Shown in pieces: positions 1-7,197 of a stretch of DNA of 27,299 nt; position 1 is the first letter of the stretch, and each line of letters opens with the position of its first letter. Below the pieces are notes generated by a model. It did no database searches. It was not told the DNA's origin and saw only the letters and a list, made by a program, of their open reading frames with translations. A program made the translations under genes and the position numbers. This DNA comes from CAZFQG01 sp964520785 (lineage in GTDB: Bacteria > Planctomycetota > Planctomycetia > Pirellulales > Thermoguttaceae): contig CAZFQG010000076.1 in NCBI GenBank assembly GCA_964520785.1, positions 1 through 27,299 on the forward strand, written 5' to 3'.

Positions 1-927
1 TCAATCGACACTCTCCTGCACTCCATCTCGCACGATCCGGCCCTGCTCGTTTCTCGCGACGCCGCCGCGAGTCGCAAGGCGCTCCCCTGCGAACACGTCC
101 CCTGGGAGTTCATGACCCATACCTGCCTGGGGCCCGGCAACTTCACCGACCAGGACGTTCGCGAGGCGGCGAGGGCCTATACGGGCTGGTTCGTCCTCAT
201 GGGAAAGGAGCGGTTCATCCCCCGCGAACATGACGAGGGAGAAAAGTGCATCCTTGGCGAGACGGGGAACTTTGGGGAAGAGGAAGTGATCCGGCTTCTG
301 CTCAAGCAGCCGGCGACGCCGCGGCGTTTGGTTCGGAAGTTGTACGGCGCGTTCATCTCCGAGACGGACGAACCGAGCGACGCGCTTATCGCGCCGCTGG
401 CCGAATCGTTCGGCAAGGATTACGACATTACAGCCCTCGTGGAGCGGATGCTCCGGTCGAATCTCTTCTTTTCCCCCTTCGCCTACCGCCGCCGGATCAA
501 GAGCCCCGTGGAATTCGCCCTGGGGATTGTGGCGGCGATGGAGACGCCCGTCTCCGCCGTCCGATTGGGGCAGGAACTCGCCGCCTTGGGCCAGAACGTG
601 TACGAGCCGCCCACCTCCGCCGGTTGGCCCGGAGGGAGCTCGTGGATCAACGACGCCGCGTCCCTTGGCCGCGTCAATCTGGCCTTCGCGCTGCTCGCGG
701 CGGGGCAAGCCGGCGAAGGGAAGCCGGACCCGGCGGCCATTGCCAAGAAATACGGTTTCGGCGAAGGCGAACCGGCTGCGCGGTTCCTGGTCGACCTTTT
801 TCTGCAGGGGGATCTCGACCCGGCGGCCCTTCAGGCGGTGCTCGAGATCGATCCCGGCGACCCGGCGACCGCGCCGCGGAGAACGGCTCACCTCGTGGCC
901 GCGCTGCCGGAGTTCCAATTGGCCTGA
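1..927 (+). CDS. DUF1800 family protein, C-terminal part (cut by window edge)
   Basis: The reading frame is open from base 1, so this is the 3' end of a larger gene. About 308 codons are visible, and the ATG at 112 is internal to a conserved stretch and should not be taken as the start. The visible part matches the second half of DUF1800 proteins: a 'DPALLV' segment, then a 'DQDVREAARAYTGW' segment, then a helical part with 'RLVRKLYGAFI' and 'RRRIKSPVEFALG', ending with 'PPTSAGWPGGSSWIN'. DUF1800 proteins are large exported proteins of unknown biochemical role, very often encoded next to a DUF1501 protein. That is the case here, with the next gene starting 28 bases after the stop. The two are probably co-transcribed. 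The family call is firm; the function is unknown. Confidence 0.9.
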   Translation, partial: SIDTLLHSISHDPALLVSRDAAASRKALPCEHVPWEFMTHTCLGPGNFTDQDVREAARAYTGWFVLMGKERFIPREHDEGEKCILGETGNFGEEEVIRLLLKQPATPRRLVRKLYGAFISETDEPSDALIAPLAESFGKDYDITALVERMLRSNLFFSPFAYRRRIKSPVEFALGIVAAMETPVSAVRLGQELAALGQNVYEPPTSAGWPGGSSWINDAASLGRVNLAFALLAAGQAGEGKPDPAAIAKKYGFGEGEPAARFLVDLFLQGDLDPAALQAVLEIDPGDPATAPRRTAHLVAALPEFQLA

Positions 928-955
928 GATCATTTCACCCTTTGGGAGAACCGAC

Positions 956-2206
956 ATGTCCACGACACGACGCACGTTTTTGAAGACCTCCCTGGGCGCC
1001 GCGGCCCTGGCATCGCTGGGACGCTGCCCGAGGGGCCTCGCCGCGACGGACCCTACCGGCCAAGACCCGGCCGACACGGTTCTCGTCGTCGTCGAACTCG
1101 CCGGCGGGAACGACGGGCTCAATACGGTCGTCCCGTTCGAAAACGACATCTACGCGCGGAGCCGCACGAGCTTGCGGCTTTCGAAGAAAGACGTGCTTCC
1201 CATCAACGACGAGTTGGGGTTCCATCCGGCGCTTGCGGGACTGCGCCGCCTTTTTGACGAAGGCCATCTGAGCGTGGTTCAGGGGGTCGGCTATCCGAAC
1301 CCCGAAGGGGGGCATGACGAGGCCGTGCTCGACTGGCACTCGGGTCTGCCCCACCAGACGAATCGCCAGACCGGCTGGATCGGCAGGGCGCTCGACGCCA
1401 TGGACCCGCACGGTGGCACCGCCGCGTCGGCCGTGGTCGTCGGCCAGGCCTCGCGGCCCTTCTGCGTTGCCGCGCGGAGGGCGATCGTCCCTTTGGTCCG
1501 TACGCCGCAAGACCTGACGCTGCAACCGGCCGGCAGCGCGGATGCGGCCGCCGGGCACCGCCGCCGCCTGGTGGAGGCGGCCGGGACCGCCGGCGGCGAA
1601 TCGGGCAATCCACTGCTGGACCACGTTCGAAAGAGCCGGCGCGCGGCCTGTGCCTCGGCGGCGAGAATCGAGGAGGTGCTCCACGACAAGCAGGCGTCGG
1701 GAGACTACCCGCGGCTGCATCTGGCCGATCAGCTTCGCACGGTCTCGCAACTGATCCGGGCCGATATCGGCATCCGGGTCTTCCGCACCGGCTTCGGCGG
1801 CGGAATCGGGGGCTTCGACAACCACGCCAATCAGCGCGACAACCACGCGTCGCTGTTGCGGCACCTGTCCGAATCGGTCGCCGCGTTCATCGACGACCTT
1901 GCGAGGCAGAATCTGCTCGACCGGGTCGTACTGATGACCTTCTCCGAATTCGGCCGGACCGTGGCGGAGAACGGCCGCAAGGGGACCGACCACGCCTCCG
2001 CCGCCCCGGTCTTTCTCGCCGGAGGCCGGCTCAAAGGGGACATTATCGGCGACCACCCCAGCCTCACCGAGTTGGAAAACGGCGGCCCCACGCATCACAC
2101 CGATTTCCGCCGTCTCTACGCGACGGTCCTGGAAGCCTGGCTGGGATTCGATGCGAGGGCCGCGGTGGGAGAGGGGTTTGAGCCGCTGGAGGTGTTTGAG
2201 GGGTAA
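956..2206 (+). CDS. DUF1501 family protein with Tat signal
   Basis: 416 residues. I chose the ATG at 956 because GGGAGA (944-949) lies 6 bases upstream and the protein then begins with a twin-arginine leader (RRTFLK followed by a hydrophobic Ala/Leu/Gly stretch, residues about 5-25). The open frame extends upstream inside the DUF1800 gene, but that part is an overlap artefact. The body matches DUF1501, a sulfatase/alkaline-phosphatase-like fold: 'ELAGGNDGLNTVVP' near the start of the mature protein, 'GFHPALAGLRRLF', 'GGFDNHANQRDNHASLL' and 'MTFSEFGRTVAENGRKGTDHA' towards the C-terminus. The usual 'GTDHG' is GTDHA here. These proteins are folded in the cytoplasm and exported by Tat. No enzyme activity is established for the family. 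Partner of the preceding DUF1800 gene. Confidence 0.93.
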   Translation: MSTTRRTFLKTSLGAAALASLGRCPRGLAATDPTGQDPADTVLVVVELAGGNDGLNTVVPFENDIYARSRTSLRLSKKDVLPINDELGFHPALAGLRRLFDEGHLSVVQGVGYPNPEGGHDEAVLDWHSGLPHQTNRQTGWIGRALDAMDPHGGTAASAVVVGQASRPFCVAARRAIVPLVRTPQDLTLQPAGSADAAAGHRRRLVEAAGTAGGESGNPLLDHVRKSRRAACASAARIEEVLHDKQASGDYPRLHLADQLRTVSQLIRADIGIRVFRTGFGGGIGGFDNHANQRDNHASLLRHLSESVAAFIDDLARQNLLDRVVLMTFSEFGRTVAENGRKGTDHASAAPVFLAGGRLKGDIIGDHPSLTELENGGPTHHTDFRRLYATVLEAWLGFDARAAVGEGFEPLEVFEG

Positions 2207-2467
2207 AGCCTATGCAGTGCGCCGTTTTCGGAATCTCGGGATTTACTTGCTTGCAGGACCCCGCCGTCCTTCGTGCATTCCTCCCCATGCTCGATGCAGA
2301 GCTTTGACCTTGATGGGTGTTCGTCATCCGCAGCAGAGTTCAGGCATGGTTTCGTCTGTAGAATAGAAAACACCCCGATCCAATCCAAAACGTGCGATCC
2401 AAGGCTCCCGGTCAACCAAGACAATCCCCAAGAAAGCCAGTCCGAAAGGAACATTTTTCATAACGGG

Positions 2468-2503
2468 TTTCGTACAAAACGTGTTACAAACGTTGGTACG
2501 AAA
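2468..2503. repeat. Nested inverted repeat downstream of tRNA-Arg
   Basis: TTTCGTAC (2468-2475) is repeated as GTACGAAA (2496-2503), an exact 8-bp inverted repeat. Inside it AACG and CGTT form a second 4-bp arm. A further GGTACGA copy follows at about 2508. Such structure 50-90 bp beyond a tRNA 3' end could be integrase arm sites or an att remnant, but no integrase is present. The pairing is seen; the role is inference. Confidence 0.45.
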
Positions 2504-2523
2504 AAGTGGTACGAGCGAGTTTC

Positions 2524-2537
2524 CGCAAGTGCTTGCG
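2524..2537 (-). terminator. Short hairpin just downstream of the tRNA
   Basis: CGCAAG (2524-2529) and CTTGCG (2532-2537) form a 6-bp stem with a 2-base centre, starting 17 bases beyond the tRNA 3' end in the direction of tRNA transcription. The U-tract after it is poor, so it may be a processing structure or a weak terminator. Confidence 0.3.
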
Positions 2538-2553
2538 AGATAAGGACTTAAAA

Positions 2554-2627
2554 TATCCCCGACAGGATTCGAACCTGTAACCTTCGGCTCCGGAGGCCGA
2601 CGCGCTATCCGATTGTGCTACGGGGAC
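2554..2627 (-). tRNA. tRNA-Arg (anticodon CCG)
   Basis: Read on the minus strand, the acceptor arms GTCCCCG and CGGGGAT pair over 7 bp. The anticodon arm is TCGGC-CTCCGGA-GCCGA with anticodon CCG, which decodes the Arg codon CGG. The T arm is ACAGG-TTCGAAT-CCTGT. The D arm GCAC...GCGC has one A-C mismatch. The discriminator base is A (position 2554) and CCA is not encoded, so it must be added after transcription. The cloverleaf is complete at 74 nt. Confidence 0.95.
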
Positions 2628-2968
2628 TTACTGAAGTTGGTGACGGTAGTATCCGACTGCGGTCGTGAATACGCTAATTCTAGACGGGCGGCCGCCAGGC
2701 AGCAAGATCAAATCGCACAATCCCCCCGAAAGAGGTGTTCATGACGGAGTGCATTGGACGATGGACCGAGTCATCGAGTGTGTGAACGCGACGGCGGCTT
2801 GATCGCGGCAGAGGTCTTCTGGGGAAACGGGCACTACTCACCGACCTGGCGACTTGGACGAAGAATCACGTCCGCGCGGACGGCACCATCTTCCATCTCC
2901 CGGCATGGCCCGCGCCGATTTCACTCGCGGGTCTTCCGACTCTTCCAATTCAAGCCGCGTTCTCAGGC
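2628..2968. other. Intergenic stretch upstream of the tRNA and downstream of accC
   Basis: No supported gene. A plus-strand frame of 72 codons from 2754 and short overlapping frames have no domain, and no clear promoter for the tRNA could be fixed. One unannotated frame around 2790-3040 has somewhat protein-like composition, but it lacks a start codon with ribosome binding site and runs into accC. It could be a decayed gene. Confidence 0.4.
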
Positions 2969-4312
2969 TTAGTTCGTCCAGGTCCGCTCGATGAACGACG
3001 TGTCGAGTTGGGCCTGCTGGAACGCGGAATGGGCTAGAATCTCGCGCTGTAGGGGAATCGTTGTCTTGATCCCTTCGATATGGAATTCATCCAACGCGCG
3101 AAGTGCCCGGCGGATTGCTTCATCGCGAGTGGGCGCGTGGACGATGAGTTTGCCGATCATGGAGTCATAGTAGGGGGAGACCTCGTAACCCGCGTGGACG
3201 TGCGAGTCGAAACGGACGCCCAGTCCGCCGGGAATGATGAGCTTCTCGATTTTGCCCGGCGTGGGGCGGAAACCGTGTCGGGGGTCTTCCGCGTTGATGC
3301 GACACTCGATGGCGGTTCCCTGAGAAACGATTTCCTCCTGCTGCCAAGGAAGCCGTTCGCCGGCGGCGACGCGGATTTGGGCCTGAATGAGGTCAATTCC
3401 GGTAACCATCTCCGTGACGGGATGCTCGACCTGAATCCGCGCGTTCAACTCGATGAAGTAGAAGTGCCCCTCCCGATCGACGATGAACTCGATCGTCCCG
3501 GCGTTCGTGTATTCGGCCGCCTTGACCAGGCGGACGGCCGCTTCGCACATCGCCTGCCGCGTTTCCGGAGCCAACCGCGGGGCGGGGCTCTCTTCAATGA
3601 GCTTCTGGTGCCGGCGCTGCATGGAGCAGTCACGCTCCCACAAATGGACGACGTTTCCATGCTGATCGGCGATGATCTGTACTTCGACATGTCTGGGGTG
3701 TTCGATGAATTTCTCGATGTAAAGGTCGCCACACCCGAACGCGGCCTCGGCCTCCGCCTTCGCCTGCGAGATCGCGGACTTGAGCGCCAAGTCGTTTGCC
3801 GCGATTCGCATTCCCCGGCCTCCCCCACCGGCCGACGCCTTAATCAAGACGGGGAACCCGAATTCCCGCGCGACGGCGACGGCTTCGTTCTCGTCCTTCA
3901 CCAGCCCCTCGCTTCCGGGGACGGTGGGGACGCCCGCCTCTTTGGCAAGTCCGCGAGCGGCGTTCTTATTTCCCAGCAGGTCCATGGCCTCCTTGGTGGG
4001 GCCGACGAACTCGATGTTACAGCTACGGCAGACGTCCGCGAAGTGCGAGTTTTCGGCCAGAAAGCCGTAGCCAGGGTGAATCGCCTGGACGTTCCCGATT
4101 TCGGCGGCGCTGATGACGCGGTCGATCCGCAGATAACTGTCAGACGCCTTGGGCGGACCGATGCAATAGGCCTCGTCGGCAAGTTCCAAATAGGCGGCTC
4201 CCCGATCCGCCTCGCTGTAAACCGCCACCGTCTCGATATCCATTTCACGGCACGCCCGGAGCACCCGCAAGGCGATCTCACCCCGATTCGCTACGAGAAT
4301 TCGTTGAAACAT
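2969..4312 (-). CDS. accC: Acetyl-CoA carboxylase, biotin carboxylase subunit
   Basis: 447 residues, the usual length for AccC. It carboxylates biotin on the carrier protein AccB using ATP and bicarbonate, the first half-reaction of acetyl-CoA carboxylase in fatty acid synthesis, in the cytoplasm. Recognisable parts in order: N-terminal 'ILVANRGEIALRV' (biotin carboxylase N domain), 'IHPGYGFLAEN' at about residues 80-90, the ATP-grasp glycine loop 'KASAGGGGRGMR' at about 160-170, 'ERDCSMQRRHQKLIEE' at about 230-245, and the active-site segment 'ELNARIQVEHPVTEMV' at about 290-305 (Ala where many homologues have Thr). The C-terminal domain is complete. It lies 46 bases downstream of accB on the same strand, so the two are surely one transcript. 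No carboxyltransferase subunits are in the window. Confidence 0.97.
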   Translation of the reverse strand: MFQRILVANRGEIALRVLRACREMDIETVAVYSEADRGAAYLELADEAYCIGPPKASDSYLRIDRVISAAEIGNVQAIHPGYGFLAENSHFADVCRSCNIEFVGPTKEAMDLLGNKNAARGLAKEAGVPTVPGSEGLVKDENEAVAVAREFGFPVLIKASAGGGGRGMRIAANDLALKSAISQAKAEAEAAFGCGDLYIEKFIEHPRHVEVQIIADQHGNVVHLWERDCSMQRRHQKLIEESPAPRLAPETRQAMCEAAVRLVKAAEYTNAGTIEFIVDREGHFYFIELNARIQVEHPVTEMVTGIDLIQAQIRVAAGERLPWQQEEIVSQGTAIECRINAEDPRHGFRPTPGKIEKLIIPGGLGVRFDSHVHAGYEVSPYYDSMIGKLIVHAPTRDEAIRRALRALDEFHIEGIKTTIPLQREILAHSAFQQAQLDTSFIERTWTN

Positions 4313-4358
4313 GATTTAGCATCCGGAAAGAGATAAGAGAAAGGTAGTGGAACCGACA

Positions 4359-4868
4359 TCATGCCGCCGTGTCGACGCGGAAGAGCGGTTGGCCGAATTC
4401 GACCGGACTTCCGTTTTCCACCAAAACCGTAGTGATCTTTCCGGAAAGTTCTGCCGGAATTTCGTTGAACACTTTCATCGCTTCGATGATGCAGACGACC
4501 GTGTCAGGTCCGACATGGTCTCCCACCTTAACGAAGGTCGGTGCATCTGGATCGGGAGAGGAATAGAACGTCCCGACGATTGGGCTTCTAATCACGGCCT
4601 CGTTGCCCCCAGGCACGGATGACTCCACCGGCCCTGATGTCCGTGGCGCCGAAGCGGGCTTCTCCGCGGTGGGAACCGCCGCCGGAGGTGGCAATTCCGG
4701 CATGGTAATCACGGGGCTAACAGCCGGATTCCCCCCACGGCGCAATTGTATCCGCATGTTCTCCTGGCGTAAGTCCATTTCGCTCAGGTCGTGCTCCTTC
4801 ATCAGCTCAACCAGACGGCGAATCTTGCGAACGTCAAAAATATCCTGCTGGGACGGAGGACCGGCCAT
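4359..4868 (-). CDS. accB: Acetyl-CoA carboxylase biotin carboxyl carrier protein
   Basis: 169 residues. It carries the covalently bound biotin that shuttles carboxylate between AccC and the carboxyltransferase. The N-terminal helical region (residues about 8-45) is followed by a Pro/Ala-rich linker (about 48-88) and a C-terminal biotinyl domain with 'SPIVGTFYSSPDPDAP' and the biotinylation motif EAMKV, where the modified lysine is Lys132. The start codon is preceded by an AAGGA-like sequence very close to the ATG. It is followed by accC and preceded at 79 bases by the pepP-like gene on the same strand. In many bacteria efp sits between a pepP/pepQ gene and accB; here it is missing and a short tandem repeat occupies the gap. 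Confidence 0.97.
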   Translation of the reverse strand: MAGPPSQQDIFDVRKIRRLVELMKEHDLSEMDLRQENMRIQLRRGGNPAVSPVITMPELPPPAAVPTAEKPASAPRTSGPVESSVPGGNEAVIRSPIVGTFYSSPDPDAPTFVKVGDHVGPDTVVCIIEAMKVFNEIPAELSGKITTVLVENGSPVEFGQPLFRVDTAA

Positions 4869-4893
4869 ATTCCTTTTACTCCACTACACGATC

Positions 4894-4926
4894 TAACGTG
4901 AATTGCTGGCTAACGTGAATTGCTGG
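4894..4926. repeat. 17-bp tandem duplication between the pepP-like gene and accB
   Basis: TAACGTGAATTGCTGG occurs at 4894-4909 and again at 4911-4926, with one base between (unit 17 bp, two copies). It lies in the 79-base gap just upstream of accB on the minus strand, so it would be in the accB leader. It looks like a recent slippage duplication, or it may be paired operator half-sites. Confidence 0.85.
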
Positions 4927-4947
4927 TTCCTTAAGTATCGGCAAACG

Positions 4948-6042
4948 TTAGACGTTTACGACGGCGTCTTCGAGTTCCTTCGGCACACTTGTGAGCACCT
5001 CGCACCCGTCACGTGTTACCAGAATGTCATCCTCAATCCGAATTCCCCCCCAATTCGGGAGGTATATGCCTGGCTCGACCGTGACGATCATCCCCGGCTT
5101 CAAGAGCGTTTTCACACCCTTCGCCAGACGTGGACCCTCGTGGACATGAAGGCCGAGTCCATGCCCGAGCCCGTGTCCGAAGTATTTTCCATATCCTGCA
5201 TTTTCGATGATGTTCCTCGCAACGCTGTCGACGTCCTCGCATGTCCTTCCCGGCCGGACGGCGTCGATCGCACTAAGCTGCGCCTCCAGCACAATTCGGT
5301 ATATCTTCTCCAATTTTGGCGATAGTCTACCGGTAACCAACACGCGAGTCAAGTCACTTCGGTAGAGGTTTTCGTTAGCCCCCCAATCGATGAGGAGCAG
5401 TTCAGCCGAACCGACTGTCCGGTCCGAAAGCGTCGCATGTGGGAGGGCGGCTCTCGCTCCCACCGCTACGATACTGGGAAACGCGCACCCCTTGGCCCCA
5501 AAGAGCCGCATCTGGTATTCCAGCTCGTTCGCGATTTGTTTCTCCGTCTGGCACGCGCGAAGTCCCGCGCGGATCACGGCAAATCCGCTCTCTGCCTGCC
5601 GAATGGCTTCTCGGGTCCTCTCGATTTCGTCTTTATCCTTCGTCAGACGCAGATTCTCGATCAGCCCGCAGACCGGAATCAACTCAAGGTCGGGGATTTC
5701 CTTGAGAATAATACCGCGGAGATGAAGCGACATCGAAGCGGCCTCGACGGCGATTCGCGTCTGGCGGGTCTTGCGGAGCAAACGCTTCAGCAGGGAGACG
5801 AGAGAAACGCCCGGTTTTCGAATCGCGGCGGAAAGTCCCGGGCACTCTTCGTTGATCTGGATCGTATAACGCGGGTCGCTCAGTAGGACCGAGTCTTTCT
5901 CGCGGAGGAGCAGGTAACTGTCGTCTCCGGTGAAGCCGGTCAGGTATGTCACGTTCGCAAAATCGGTGACCAACATGGCGTCGGCCCCCTGCTTTCTCAC
6001 GGCGGAAAACAGTCTCCGGCGGCGCTTCGCATAACGAGCCAT
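4948..6042 (-). CDS. M24-family Xaa-Pro aminopeptidase / dipeptidase
   Basis: 364 residues from the ATG at 6042. I prefer this start over the longer frame because the message reads AAGGAGGAG just upstream with good spacing, and the 26 extra residues look unlike the family. The N-terminal creatinase-like domain (about 1-130) is followed by the pita-bread M24 domain. All five metal ligands are visible: Asp in 'LLIDWGA', Asp in 'YRSDLTR', His in 'GHGLGHGLGLHVHEGP', Glu in 'VTVEPGIY' and Glu in 'GGIRIEDD'. It should be a two-metal (Mn or Co) cytoplasmic enzyme removing residues in front of proline. PepP and PepQ/YpdF cannot be separated with certainty here; the short N-terminal domain favours the compact YqhT/PepQ-like group. 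It is probably the first gene of the accB-accC transcript. Confidence 0.93.
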   Translation of the reverse strand: MARYAKRRRRLFSAVRKQGADAMLVTDFANVTYLTGFTGDDSYLLLREKDSVLLSDPRYTIQINEECPGLSAAIRKPGVSLVSLLKRLLRKTRQTRIAVEAASMSLHLRGIILKEIPDLELIPVCGLIENLRLTKDKDEIERTREAIRQAESGFAVIRAGLRACQTEKQIANELEYQMRLFGAKGCAFPSIVAVGARAALPHATLSDRTVGSAELLLIDWGANENLYRSDLTRVLVTGRLSPKLEKIYRIVLEAQLSAIDAVRPGRTCEDVDSVARNIIENAGYGKYFGHGLGHGLGLHVHEGPRLAKGVKTLLKPGMIVTVEPGIYLPNWGGIRIEDDILVTRDGCEVLTSVPKELEDAVVNV

Positions 6043-6127
6043 GATCGGCTCCTCCTTCTTCGTTTCGTCTTCTCGCGACCTGGGATTCCTACACTGGTTA
6101 TCCCATCTTGCCTTGCCCACCTTCCGG

Positions 6128-6156
6128 CTGACAGACGATCGCTACATGGGTACAAT
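6128..6156 (+). promoter_or_regulatory. Sigma-70-type promoter upstream of the FabZ-like gene
   Basis: CTGACA (6128-6133), a 17-base spacer and TACAAT (6151-6156) match the -35/-10 consensus at 5/6 positions each with ideal spacing. Initiation near 6163 would give a leader of about 140 bases before the start codon at 6302. Confidence 0.6.
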
Positions 6157-6301
6157 GAAACACTCAGACCAGAACATCGCGTTATTGGACTCCGCCCCAT
6201 TTAGGGGTGGGCCATGTTATTTCATGAGACCGTCATATATTACCGAATCAGCGGAATCCGGACAGCCGGCCCATCGAACGAGGGGTCATGCAGAAAAAGC
6301 C

Positions 6302-6745
6302 ATGGACAATCCTACCATACTGGACGCTATTCCTCACCGCGACCCGTTTTTGTTCGTGGACGCAATCGAACACTGGGATGAATCAACAATTATCTGTACG
6401 AAGACGTTTTCCGGCACGGAGGCATTCTTCGGCGGCCATTACCCGGGATTTCCGCTTGTTCCGGGGGTTGTTCTCTGCGAGGCGGCGATGCAGGCCGGAG
6501 CCATTCTGCTTTCGAAGTACTTGAAGGACGCCGAGGGGAAGGTCCCGGTCGCGACGCGGATGAACGACGTCCGCTTCAAGCGGATGGTCCATCCCGGCGA
6601 GACGCTCCGCATGGAGGTGCAACTCGTCGAGAAGGTCGCTTCCGCGTTCTTCCTCGGAGCGAAGGTGAGCGTCGACGGCAAGGTGGCGGTTCGGTTCGAG
6701 TTTGCCTGCACGGCAGCGGAGACTACCGGCATGAAGGCGCAATGA
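6302..6745 (+). CDS. FabZ/FabA-like hotdog-fold 3-hydroxyacyl-ACP dehydratase
   Basis: 147 residues from the ATG at 6302. The open frame runs further upstream, but the family begins with the 'ILDAIPHRDPFLFVD' segment seen at residues 6-20. The hotdog-fold dehydratase motif 'GGHYPGFPLVPGVVLCEA' is at residues 44-61, with the expected catalytic His46 and Glu60. It should dehydrate 3-hydroxyacyl-ACP to trans-2-enoyl-ACP in fatty acid elongation, in the cytoplasm. Canonical FabZ has HFPGxPxxPGV, so this is a close variant; a relative acting on another acyl carrier substrate cannot be excluded. No strong ribosome binding site precedes the start. It is transcribed away from pepP-accBC, so lipid genes flank this intergenic region on both sides. 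Confidence 0.88.
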   Translation: MDNPTILDAIPHRDPFLFVDAIEHWDESTIICTKTFSGTEAFFGGHYPGFPLVPGVVLCEAAMQAGAILLSKYLKDAEGKVPVATRMNDVRFKRMVHPGETLRMEVQLVEKVASAFFLGAKVSVDGKVAVRFEFACTAAETTGMKAQ

Positions 6746-6898
6746 TGGATGGTACGCCGCGAACATTCAGTCTCGGGGTAAAGCGATACCCCCGGGGTGA
6801 GGGCAGCGAATGGCAAGACAGCCCAAAGTAACGCGACAGGCCCCTTCCTCGCTTTTTTTCGGTCTGTTCAATTGCGGGCGGGGGTATCTTTTGGGAGG

Positions 6899-7060
6899 TT
6901 ACTCTTCCAATCGCGAGCTCTCGCTTTCGCCACATGAACGGCATTCTCGGCCGGGCTCCCTGCAGCACGCGGAGGGAGGTTTCGCTCGCGCGGCGCGATA
7001 GACCAAGTAGACCGTTGCCAGGGCAATTGCTACAATGACCAACGAATACTGAAATGCCAT
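6899..7060 (-). CDS. Small single-pass membrane protein with Cys-rich tail (FeoB-associated-like)
   Basis: 53 residues. It begins with a short uncharged lead and one hydrophobic helix (residues about 6-21, 'SLVIVAIALATVYLVY'), then a basic patch (YRAARAK) and a Cys-containing tail with CC (32-33), Cys40 and CRSCGE-type Cys43. The topology fits an inside-positive tail. The helix, basic patch and Cys cluster order resembles the FeoB-associated Cys-rich membrane proteins that accompany ferrous iron transporters, but no feoB is in the window and the match is by pattern only. A weak CGGAAT lies before the ATG. It sits alone on the minus strand between the FabZ-like gene and hemL. It could also be an unrelated small membrane protein or a chance frame. 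Confidence 0.5.
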   Translation of the reverse strand: MAFQYSLVIVAIALATVYLVYRAARAKPPSACCREPGRECRSCGESESSRLEE

Positions 7061-7197
7061 CAAATTCCGTTTGAAATGGGTCGTTGTTTGGTACCGGGAG
7101 CGGGTTCAAGTCGATTGCGATTCACGACTGAACCTTATTCAATTATACCCCTCCGCGGTCACAAATAGCCTCGTGGCGAGCTGACCTCAGGTGAAAT

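Larger units (their letters stand above)
2207..2553. other. Intergenic stretch between the DUF1501 gene and the tRNA
   Basis: No convincing gene. Open frames here (for example a 92-codon plus-strand frame from 2273 and a 112-codon minus-strand frame overlapping the DUF1501 3' end) have no recognisable domains or start signals. The right half is A/T-richer and contains two hairpins (2468-2503 and 2524-2537) immediately beyond the 3' end of the minus-strand tRNA. Confidence 0.5.

Noticed and set aside
1..1149. Long minus-strand open frame of 382 codons across the DUF1800/DUF1501 genes
   Set aside because: It is a GC-rich shadow of two well-supported plus-strand genes, with Arg/Gly/Pro-rich composition and no domain.
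2116..2454. 112-codon minus-strand frame with a somewhat hydrophobic start
   Set aside because: It overlaps the DUF1501 3' end by about 90 bases, has no ribosome binding site, and turns into Ser/Pro-rich low-complexity sequence.
3080..4336. 418-codon plus-strand frame opposite accC
   Set aside because: It is the antisense of a highly conserved gene with no recognisable protein features.
6770..6800. GGGGTA/TACCCC hairpin after the FabZ-like gene
   Set aside because: A 6-bp stem without a following T-tract; not a convincing terminator.
6723..7109. 128-codon minus-strand frame between the FabZ-like gene and hemL
   Set aside because: It runs into the FabZ-like gene and has no domain. Another frame of the same strand (6899-7060) has a much more protein-like layout.
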